A stretch of 64,000 bases of DNA from Trichostrongylus colubriformis (lineage: Eukaryota; Nematoda; Chromadorea; Rhabditida; Trichostrongylidae): assembly GCA_963978905.1 (NCBI GenBank), contig OZ022257.1, positions 18,247,664 through 18,311,663 of the forward strand. The letters run 5' to 3'. Made by a program: the position numbers and the translations under genes. How positions within the stretch are numbered: the stretch's first letter is position 1; every line of letters starts with the position of its first letter. Shown here in pieces: positions 46,360 to 55,100 of this stretch. The notes under the pieces were generated by a model. That model was not told the origin of the DNA. It searched no databases and was given only the letters and a program-made list of their open reading frames with translations.

Positions 46360-46606
46360 CCCGTATCACTCTCGCCACGATGCATGTCGTCCTGAGACGG
46401 CTCGGCCTCTGTTGATGGTGTAGGAAATGTTAAGGCAGAAAGCGCTGCGGTCTCCATTGGCTTTTGTGCTGTTTGTGTCGTTCCGCCAGTCGACGCAATC
46501 TTCGTCCTCTCTGTCGCTTTCGCAGTCGGAACCGTCTTCGAGGTTCTTCTTTTGTGATGGGGAGCCAGCGTCTTTTGAACAAGCCGAGCAATCCTCCTCC
46601 CCATAC
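46360..46606 (-). CDS. Exon 3: Thr/Ser/Pro-rich linker
   Basis: 247 bp between a canonical acceptor (gcctcatttgcag) and donor (CGGG|GTAAGC). In the chosen frame it reads MGRRIARLVQKTLAPHHKRR, then TSKTVPTAKATERT, QKPMETAALSALTFP and QDDMHRGESDT, a basic start followed by a Thr/Ser/Pro-rich, finally acidic linker. Start and end phases fit exons 2 and 4. Another frame (with EEDCSACSKDAG) is open until a TGA 9 bp before the donor and cannot be fully excluded. Confidence 0.5.
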
Positions 46607-46861
46607 CTGCAAATGAGGCACTCACGAAGAAGATGCGCCCTTATCGTCTCAAAAATTATCAGAAGTAAAATTATCAGAAATTTGAGTGCTTTTCATGATG
46701 AGCTGTCATTCATGCTTGTCCTCAGGATCACACGAACGGCTTACTATAATACTATTCTGCGCTTATTTCAATCTGAATTGTACATATTATATTCATTTCC
46801 GTCTCGTCCATGTGGGTGGCTAATTATGGCTCCATGCCAACATTCTCTCCGGAATTCAAAC

Positions 46862-47112
46862 CTCTCCACAAATGAACGTGATTTCGCCTTGATCTTCGTA
46901 TCGTAGTATGGTTCGTACGAGTGTTGTAAATAGAGCGCATCGGAATGGCGCTGGCGTTGCCGCCGGCGGGTACTCGATTGCCACAGTCGCCACAGTATCC
47001 CAAAATAATAAATTCGGTCCCAGGATAAGGAGTAGGGAAGCGTTGTTTTTGTGTGTGTCAGGAGACGCAACGGCACTTCAATGACCGTTGATTCACATGA
47101 CGGGTTAATCTG
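46862..47112 (-). CDS. Exon 2: Cys-containing segment with an in-frame TGA
   Basis: 251 bp between acceptor gaattttcatgcag and donor AGAG|GTTTGA. The frame set by exon 1 reads RLTRHVNQRSLKCRCVS, then a TGA at 47058-47060, then FPTPYPGTEFIILGYCGDCG, NRVPAGGNASAIPMRS and a His/Arg-rich end (RRSRRNHVHLWR). The protein-like run on both sides of the TGA and the CGDC pair suggest true coding sequence with one nonsense change. A second frame over the same bases is open without stops, so the choice rests on phase agreement with exons 1 and 3. Confidence 0.45.
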
Positions 47113-47249
47113 CTGCATGAAAATTCTTTCCTTCTCTGGAAGTTAAAACTACTGAGTCAGAGGTTGACAAAAGATTTAGGATACAAGAATGGCAGAATTT
47201 GTATTTAGCTCTTTGTAGAGGGAAGGATCAAGTTCGCCAAGCCTACGTA

Positions 47250-49173
47250 CAATACCCGCCTTAAGTTTTCAAAAGAAAACGCGGAAAGCGCGGATCCGCG
47301 TTTTTTTCGTTTTTCACTATAACTCGGTTCGTCTTCATCAAATCTTTTTATAAGTACACATCTTTCGAATCAACTCATCGAGCTCTATAAGATGGTTTAT
47401 TCAAATTTTCAAAAAGCTAACTTTTTTCGTTCTCGCATGCACAAAGCACCAGTGGGCACTCTACAGCGAGCGACGCGCGCTATGATTATAACCAGGAGGC
47501 AAAGCTGTCCCCAACATAGCTCAGGAATCCACAGAGTTGCCATCCTATTCAAAACTAAATGAAAATTAAGTTGATTCTCTAGTGATCACATTGGTCGTTT
47601 TCATATCAGTTCAACCAGCTATGGTAGTCATCACCGATGATTGTTTGGAAACAAGCTATTTTAGGTTTCAACTATCTTACTTCACTTGACAGAATTCAAC
47701 TGTTTGGGTGAACTGTATCATGTTTGTTCTATGTATAAAGTCCAATCATCATCGCCATTAGTGAAATTATCATTCTTTTTCAACCTTTTTGCCTTTCTAT
47801 CCAGTCTGACCCCTCAATCTCGTAGCAATTAGTCGCCTCACTTGGATCTCCTAGACAGGAATTGATCGGCCTTGCACAATGATATGCCACTGTATCAATC
47901 AAACGAATTGTATAGCATAGTAGTTCTATAAAAAGTGCATTAGTCTCCAGTGTCAGAATTTAACTTTTCTTTTTCTGTTCAGAGCTTCAGATCATACTCT
48001 TCCTTTAAAATTTAAAGATTCAAAGTAAAGTTTTTTTTATTTGAAGGCAATCTCACTTTATGTGAGGCAATCGGACTAGACAAATATGTGAAATTCATAA
48101 TCAACATTTCCATTCCAGTGAAGTTTTCATTCCTTTTCAAACGTTTTGCGGTTTTATCATGTCCGACCCCTCGTCTCGCAGCACTTAGTCATCTCGCCGA
48201 GACCCCATAACAGGTGTTGATAGGTCTTCTACAGTGATTTGCCACTGTATTAGCCAAACGAACTGGATGACATTGTAGTTGTGATCGGTAATTCACTAAT
48301 AATACTAGATTTTTAGATCTGTAAAGGTACACCCTTGATTTTTTACTTAGTTCCGGAATTAGTAAAATGGAAAATGGTTTTCATAAATATTATTTGCCTG
48401 TGGAAATGAACTGCCAGTAACTGCAATGCCTTCGTTTTGTTACCTTTTACTTATTAATAAGAAAACAGTGCTGACACTGTAGACATGCACTTTTCATAGA
48501 ACTACATGTGATCCAATTCCTCTGGTTAATACAGTGGCATATCATTGTGCAAGACCGATCAATACCTGTCTAGGAGATCCAAGTGAGGCGACTAATTGCT
48601 ACGAGATTGAGGGGTCAGACTGGATAGAAAGGCAAAAAGGTTGGGAAGGACTGTTATTTTCACTGATTGTCATGATGTATGGAGTTTATACATTAATCAG
48701 TGATGATACAGTTCACCGAAACAGTTGAAATTTTCTTAAGTGAAGTCAGATAGTTGAAACCTAAAAAAACTTGTTTCCAACCGATCATCGATGGTGACCA
48801 TAGCTGGTTGAACTGACACCAAAACGGCCAATGTGATCACTAGAGAATCAACTTAATTTTCATTTAGTTTTGAATAGGATGGCAGCTCTGTGGATTCCTG
48901 AGCTATGTTGGGGACAGCTTTGCCTCCTGGTTATAATCATAGCGCGCGTCGCTCGCTGTAGAGTGCCCACTGGTGCTTTGTGGATGCGAGAACGTAAAAA
49001 GTTAGCTTTTTGAAAATTTGAATAAGCCATCTTATAGAGATCGATGAGTTCATTCGAAAGATGTATACTTATAAGAAGATTTGATGAAGCCGAACCGAGT
49101 TATAGTGAAAAAACGAAAAAAACGCGGATCCGCGCTTTCCGCGTTTTCTTTTGAAAACTTAAGGCGGGTATTG
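47250..49173. mobile_element. Large inverted-repeat element, TA-flanked (1924 bp)
   Basis: Arms of about 650 bp (47250-47905 and 48533-49173) face each other with few differences, ending CAATACCCGCCTTAAG; flanks are TA (47248-47249, 49174-49175). The central ~630 bp begins with a diverged direct copy (48115-48265) of the inner end of the left arm. No transposase is seen. Arms this long recall nematode Tc3 and Tc4 elements. It lies in intron 1 of the minus-strand gene. The 64-codon frame at 48534 is an arm artefact. Confidence 0.85.
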
Positions 49174-49332
49174 TATAAGTTGTGCACTTGAGGAGGGTAG
49201 GAGCACTTTCCCCTTTTTGAAGTTAGGGGTCGGTGGCATGGTAAGGCTGCGTTACTACTTCGTAACTGCGAGTCCGGTAATCATACGATCGCATGTGTCG
49301 TCAGTCGGACACTCGTTTGAGCGGAGTGTGTA

Positions 49333-50634
49333 CCCTTAGGTCAGGATTGTCGCACTGCGGCATGTCGCAAGCGAAGCAAGGCAGGCGAGCTAAAGGCGCC
49401 ATGTTGTTGGGTCCCAGAGCGATTACAAGTCAACTGCGTATCGCGCCCATAGCATTACCGTGTAATGGCTCTAACAAGGGAAGGTATTTTACTTCCCATG
49501 GAACTTTGAAATGAGACCAGGGGGATCGATAGAGCTTCGAACGCTGATTAAAACTGTGAAAACCAAACTTGCCAAATGGCATCCTGAAGCGAGTTACGAG
49601 GGGTCAAAGTTTGCCTGTGACTTGCCTGTGACATTTCAATGGCGAGGCGCTTCGTTATCAGCATGACTAGTGCGTCGCCAGTAGTGCCCTCCATGGCTCA
49701 GTGGTAGTGCCCCGGTTCTGCAGGCGCAGGGTCGTGGTTTGCTTCCCGCGGGCGCACCTGTTTTGCATTTTGTGTTTCATTGTCAGTAAGTGCTTTTCTT
49801 TCACTTCTAAACGTTTCATTGTATGATATTTGCGCGTCGGGAGTCGAATTACCCCTCTGTGCAGATTTCCAGCCGGATCCAGTTTTTGGCCCAACTTCGA
49901 AAAATAGAGGTGGCCAGGGGTTAAGTAGGAGTTTTTGAATTTCCTTCCACAAAAAATCCTGCAAGCTGAACAAGAGAACCTAAACATACCTATCACACTT
50001 GCCCATCACACTAAACGCACGTAACAAGCGCCAAATAAGAGCATTCGCTGGGCAAGGGTCAACGACTACTTCTTTGTTAAATGGGTTGCCAGCCCATCAA
50101 TTTTTCCGAGATTTGGTCAAATCCTTGAATTGGCTGAAAACTTGTCCCATAGGGCGATTTGATCCCCTGAACATGAAAATCACACCGGTTCTGCGTGAAA
50201 ACGTATGGCTCGCGCGCTATGGGCTCCCAAACATACCGTGAAATGATATTATTCTTTTTTTTCAGAAAAACCTTTATAACTTCATTCAGGTAATTGTTTG
50301 GCAGATTCTGAATCATTTGAGATCAGCATTTAAAAAGTGCGTACAGTGGTATGTGTCTCATTGCAAATGGCCACCGTCTAATGGCAAAGTGCCTCGCCAA
50401 TGAGGTGGTGGCAAACTTTGACCCCTCAACTCGCTTCAAGATGCCATTCGGCAATTTTGGTTTTCACAGTTATAATCAGCGTTCGAAGCTCTATCGATCC
50501 CCCAGAGTCTCATTTCAAAGTTCCATGGGAAGTAAAATACCTTCCCTTGTAAGACGCAACAACCGCGACGCGCATAGCTCGCACACTCTGCGTCGTACGT
50601 TGCTCGTCGTCGTGCGACAATGCTGACATAAGGG
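49333..50634. mobile_element. Inverted-repeat element, CCCTTA ends, TA-flanked (1302 bp)
   Basis: Ends CCCTTAGGTCAGGATTGTCG and, inverted, CCCTTATGTCAGCATTGTCG, flanked by TA (49331-49332, 50635-50636). Inner arm parts are very similar (aagggaaggtattttacttc, gggggatcgatagagcttcg, ggcatc(c/t)tgaagcgagtt). The centre holds a tRNA-like stretch. It sits directly behind exon 1 of the minus-strand gene, 6 bp from its donor site. Confidence 0.8.
49686..49758 (+). other. tRNA-like fragment (Pol III box A/B remnant)
   Basis: tggctcagtggtag matches the tRNA A box and D-loop, and ggtttgcttccc about 40 nt later resembles a decayed B box. Acceptor and anticodon stems pair poorly. It looks like a tRNA-derived remnant inside the element. 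Confidence 0.3.
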
Positions 50635-50641
50635 TACACAC

Positions 50642-50811
50642 CCGTTCCAGCGTGTCTTCGGGCGCATTCGACTGTGTGAGCAATAACCGTAGCCTAAGCT
50701 GTAGGCTCCGTTAGAGTTAGAATACCGGCTCGAGCCGAATCCTTTTCCGTAATAGTCGACGTTGCACTTAGAAGGACCAGGTGTCATATGTGGTGTGTCA
50801 TTCATGGAGAA
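50642..50811 (-). CDS. Exon 1 (main part): Tyr/Gly/Ser-rich N-terminus
   Basis: Reads MNDTPHMTPGPSKCNVDYYG, KGFGSSRYSNSNGAYSLGYG and YCSHSRMRPKTRWN, ending at a donor CGG|GTGTGT with two bases left, which fits exon 2. The composition is strongly protein-like. The original start lies beyond the BEL element (ATG at 59307-59309, four codons). The BEL 5' LTR contains an ATG in the same frame (50824-50826), and a native Met codon follows two codons inside the exon, so a slightly altered protein could still be made from this side. Confidence 0.55.
50807..50811. repeat. Target site duplication of BEL element, left
   Basis: gagaa, repeated exactly at 59293-59297; a 5-bp duplication is usual for BEL/Pao. 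Confidence 0.92.
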
Positions 50812-50904
50812 TGTCGTGGATAACACGACACCGGAGACGACGACACCGATCTACCGGAGGCGACCTACCGCACGATCTGGCGGGAAAAATGGAGGACCCG
50901 ACCG

Positions 50905-50911
50905 TATAAAA
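50905..50911 (+). promoter_or_regulatory. LTR TATA box
   Basis: tataaaa in a GC-rich setting (gaccgtataaaaggcc). Transcription would begin about 30 bp downstream near ggcagtcgtttt, so the SL1 block lies about 75-80 nt into the RNA. Confidence 0.7.
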
Positions 50912-51014
50912 GGCCACCTAGGGCGCTCCCGGCAGTCGTTTTCTCTTCTTTTCCTTTAGGAGATTTTAGGAGCTATTTAACTTATTGTTGTTGTTGTTTA
51001 CAAGTTACTAAGTT

Positions 51015-51035
51015 GTTTAATTACCCAAGTTTGAG
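51015..51035 (+). other. SL1 spliced-leader sequence inside the 5' LTR
   Basis: These 21 bases equal positions 2-22 of the nematode SL1 leader (ending TTTAATTACCCAAGTTTGAG); only the first G is replaced by T. The next bases are GT, so a 5' splice site stands at the same place as in SL RNA. After that the sequence (gttgtgctac) departs from SL RNA. The identical block is at 59183-59203 in the 3' LTR. Confidence 0.9.
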
Positions 51036-51124
51036 GTTGTGCTACATAAACCTGTATTTGGTGTGGTCGTGTCAGTGTAGAAGGAACACACACATTCTAA
51101 AGAACCGCGTGGCAGTCTAACTCA

Positions 51125-51142
51125 TGGTGCATCGGATGGAGC
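51125..51142 (+). promoter_or_regulatory. Primer binding site
   Basis: tggtgcatcgg directly follows the LTR; its first 11 bases would pair with CCA plus the 3' end of a nematode tRNA-Gly (ending CCGATGCA). The tRNA assignment is from memory of that tRNA and should be checked. Confidence 0.55.
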
Positions 51143-51368
51143 GAATCCAAAACGAACTCAGGTCAGTCTTCTGAGAGTTCCAAGGGGAGTTTTGAGATTC
51201 TTTCCTTTTTACACTTTCATACAAGTGTAGTACAAGTTGGGAACTTGAACCACAAATCAAGTTTAAGTCGAACCTGGAATCCAGTGAGGATAAGGTTTAA
51301 CGGTTTATCAGTGCCCGATCATTGATTATCAGTGATCTCCGATATCACACCACACCAACCAAGCTGAG
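51143..51368 (+). other. BEL leader region
   Basis: Untranslated leader between the primer binding site and the gag ATG; probably holds packaging signals. No ORF. Confidence 0.5.
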
Positions 51369-52106
51369 ATGGTTGCTCAAACAACAACAGTCAAGCGCCG
51401 CTTAACGCGTTTTTGCAACAAACTCGAGCAAGTTTTGCAGCGCTCTAAGGAAGAAAAGCTCGATTCCCTACAAGTTATCACGGAAGACCTTTCGAGTAAG
51501 GTTAACCTAGGCAATCTGTGCCGCCTAGAAGAAGCAGTAGGGACCGTAGAGACAATCAGTAGTCAAGTGGAGAAGGCATTAAGTGACCTATTCTCCCTCG
51601 AGGAAGGGGGTGAAGAAGCAGACCCCAACGACATAGAGCAGTATGTCACCCGTGCAGAGGGAGCTCTCGCACTCGCGCTGGAATACAGTGCACTTTTGCA
51701 AGGTAGAATACATGCGCTTAAGTCTCTGGAGGCACTGAGATTACAGCAGGCAACTCAAAGCGCAGCTACCCCCAACGTGATCCTCAATCAAGTACCAAAG
51801 CAAGCTGAGCTTCCGCCGCTCCCTGTCCCCAAGTTTACGGGCAATATTTGGGACTTCGATAATTTCTGGGAACTGTTCAACGCTAACGTCCACTCAAGGG
51901 ACTTACCGGAACTGTTCAAGTTTAACTATTTATTGAATGCCCTTGATGGGGAAGCCAGAGCATCCGTGAAGAAATTTCATATCACACCCGAGAACTACCT
52001 CAGAGCAGTAAACTTTCTTCACGCTCGGTACGACAACCCAGAGGAACTGATCCAAAAACTAATTGATCAGCTCGACCATTACCAGTTACGCAGCTTGTCT
52101 CTGTAG
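51369..52106 (+). CDS. BEL Gag, N-terminal part (245 aa, ends at TAG)
   Basis: Forms the inner particle of the element. It begins MVAQTTTVKRRLTRFCNKLE. The region from about residue 155 (LPPLPVPKFTGNIWDFDNFW) to the end matches the gag-like domain usual in BEL/Pao elements (DUF1759 type). The frame ends at a TAG (52104-52106) and continues in the same frame from 52107, so one stop separates it from the rest of the polyprotein. It may be a nonsense change or a leaky stop; it lies well before the nucleocapsid knuckles, an odd place for programmed read-through. Confidence 0.85.
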   Translation: MVAQTTTVKRRLTRFCNKLEQVLQRSKEEKLDSLQVITEDLSSKVNLGNLCRLEEAVGTVETISSQVEKALSDLFSLEEGGEEADPNDIEQYVTRAEGALALALEYSALLQGRIHALKSLEALRLQQATQSAATPNVILNQVPKQAELPPLPVPKFTGNIWDFDNFWELFNANVHSRDLPELFKFNYLLNALDGEARASVKKFHITPENYLRAVNFLHARYDNPEELIQKLIDQLDHYQLRSLSL

Positions 52107-55100
52107 GATCAACGCACGCTTTTCGAACAAGTGCAAGTAACTGTGATGCAAATGAAACAAAAAGGGGAACACGTTGATAGTCAAGTAATGGTCAAGAAAA
52201 TTCTGAGCAAGTTTCCGGCGCACGTCCAGAGAGGAGTGCTCAGGAAAAAGCGTTCGCTCCCGGTGAATACGTCATTTACAATGGAAGCCCTGTTTAACGC
52301 AATCGAAGACGTCCTGTCAGAGGAAGAAATGATGAACCTTTACGTCAGTCATTCCCCTCACACGCCGTACGCAACATCGACAATGGAGACGAAGAAAAGT
52401 TTCAAGTCTCAGGAAAATATTTGCATGTTCTGCAAAGGAGAACATAAGCCCTCATTCTGTACAACGTACAAGACCCCGAGGGAAAGGGCGAAATACCTTC
52501 GGGATCAACGACTTTGTCAGTTGTGCGCCTCACCACACCACAAGTCATCGGAATGCAAGCGTAAAAATTGCTTCAAGTGTGGGGGACCCCATCATTCATC
52601 AAGTTGTTTCAAAACTTCGCCAGCAGCAAGTGAAGTTCAGGGGAAACCCCAGCAGGCACAAGATATGCTTTTAAAGAAGACTGATGATAGAACGAAGAAG
52701 AATGCTAAACTGACTCAAAAGGTCAACGTAGTGGCCGGAGAGGAACCCGTTGAAGAGTCTGAAGCGGCAATTCTTCAAGTTCAGTCGGATCAAGATGTTC
52801 ATTCAACCACATTTCTCCCTATAGGCGAAATCCAAGTGGTCGATAACAAGAAAGGCAACCTCCGCAATGTTCCGGTTCTTCTGGACACTGGCGCAGAGAT
52901 TTCGTTTATCAACAACACATTGGCTCAGGAGCTTCAGCTACCCACCATTTCAGAGACAACTCTTCTTCTCCATACATTTGGTTCCGAAGAAGTTCAGAGG
53001 AAAAAGTGCCGCATTGTGCAAGTTCAAGTCCGAGACATCGAGGAGAATTACCACGAGTTAGAGCTTGTGACACATGATGTGCTTACGAAACCAATGCGCT
53101 GTGCTCGACTGCTTGAGGAAGACGTCCAGTTCATCGAATCCCTCAACCTTCCAGTTACATTTGGGAAGAAAGGGAAACAAACACAGCCGCTTATACTTCT
53201 TGGCTGTGATCAAGTATGGAAGTTTTGGAGAACGGATAAGCCGCCAGCTCCTCTTCCATCAGGACTCCATCTTATACCAACAAAAACTGGCAACCTCATC
53301 ACAGGCAGACGTCTACATGGGCGACAAGTTCTTGGAATGCAAACTTGCGAAGAAGTTGAAAGATGGGACAAGTATTGGTCTCTAGAAGCACAAGTCAATA
53401 CTCTCTTGGAAAGCGACAAAAATCCATCAGAGGAAGATTCGTGGGACCGTTACTGGGCCCTCGAGAACGAAGGAACTCAAGAATTCAGTGGAGCGGAACA
53501 CGTTGGAAAAGCCAATATCGATCGACAAGTATGGGACAAGTTCAACCAGACAATAGAACGTCGAGAAGATGGCTACTACGTGCGTCTTCCATGGAAAGAA
53601 AACTACCTCACTCTGCCCGACAACAAAGCTATTGCTCTGAGAAGACTTATCAACACCTGGAATGCGCTTCAGCGAGACCCAGAGCTGCTACATATGTACA
53701 ACAACGTCTTTGAGGAACAAATTCGACTGAATATCGTAGAGGACGTCCCGAGACATGCCGAGGCAACCGGACCTGTAGTCCACTACATACCGCACCAAAC
53801 AGTGCTTACACCGAACAAGTTGACAACAAAGCTGAGAATCGTTTTCGACGCCTCAGCTCATTATCGAGGAAGCCCTTCTTTGAACGAAGTTCTTCATCGT
53901 GGCCCTGTGATTCTTCCACCTCTTTTCGGAATGCTTTTACGTTTCCGTGTTGGTAGGATTGGTATTATATCCGATGTCGAGAAAGCATTCTTACAAGTAC
54001 ACCTCCATGAGTGTGATCGAGACGCAACAAGGTGCCTCTGGATACATAACCACAAGAAGCCTCCTACCTTGGAAAACATCAGGACTCTTCGTTTCACACG
54101 AGTCACATTTGGACTCAACACTTCACCATTTTTATTGGCGGCTACAACACACTATCATTTGAATTCATATACGGACGACAAGGATCTCGTGGAAGAAATC
54201 AAGAGTAACTTGTACATTGACAATTTGCTCTTAACAGCCGACACTCTAGAAGAAGCAAGATACAAATACAAGCAAGTCAAGCGAATGTTCAGCGACTTGT
54301 CCATGAACCTACGAGAGTTCGTTTCCAACGATCCTGCTCTACTGGACGATATAGCCACGGCAGACAAGTCCAAGGACAAGAATCCAAAGGTGCTAGGAAT
54401 CAGATGGAATTCCTCCGCAGACAAATTTCAAATAGCTTGTAAAATCGAAATGAAAGAGCCAGTGACCAAGAGAACTGTAGCAAGTTCAGTGGCCTCGATC
54501 TATGATCCATTGGGATGGATAACTCCTCTTACACACAAAGCCAAGGTATTCATCCAGTCTCTGTGGAAAGCCAGTTATACGTGGGACGAAAAGCTACCAG
54601 ATATAAAAGTCAAGGAGTGGATAGAGATAGTTAATTCTATGCATGGATTCCACAAAGACATTCCGCGAGTCATATCGAAGAGAGCAGAGGAGCAAGTTCT
54701 TGTAGTTTTCGCAGACGCAAGTTTAGAAGGTATAGCAGCATGTGCATACCTATGCTCCGATTGCTCTGCAAAACTGCTGATGGCGCGAGAAAAGCTTCCT
54801 TCGATACGATCATCGATGACTGTGCCGAAAATGGAGTTGAACGCACTGACGCTAGCAATGCGACTAGTCAATGCACTCCTCAACCAAGTTCGAGAAGTGA
54901 TACAAGTTCGGCAAATTTACGTCAACACCGACTCCGAAATAGTACTCAACTGGCTCAGGAATCCAGGGAAAAAAGAGAAAGGAGTTTTTATCAAACACCG
55001 TCTTACCGAAATCAAGAACATTTATGAACACTTGAAGTCAATCGGACTTCAAGTCTCTTTCATGTTCGTTCCATCGAGTCAGAACCCTGCCGATTGTGCA

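Larger units (their letters stand above)
50812..51124 (+). repeat. 5' LTR (313 bp)
   Basis: Starts tgtcgtggataacacgacac (an internal short palindrome) and ends ctaactca. It has a TATA box (50905-50911), an initiator-like ggcagtcg about 30 bp later, and the SL1 block at 51015-51035. It differs from the 3' LTR at 50893 (a/c) and 51116 (t/c). Confidence 0.95.

Noticed and set aside
46862..47118. A second, stop-free frame over exon 2 starting MQQINPSCES, which could join an acidic Cys-rich frame of exon 3 (EEDCSACSKDAG)
   Set aside because: It needs its own start, does not match the phase of exon 1, ends in a stop 9 bp before exon 3's strong donor, and leaves exons 4-6 without a partner. It is kept as the main alternative.
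52104..52106. Programmed read-through stop in the BEL gag
   Set aside because: The stop lies before the nucleocapsid knuckles rather than at a gag-pol border, and no typical read-through context was recognised; a plain nonsense change is simpler.
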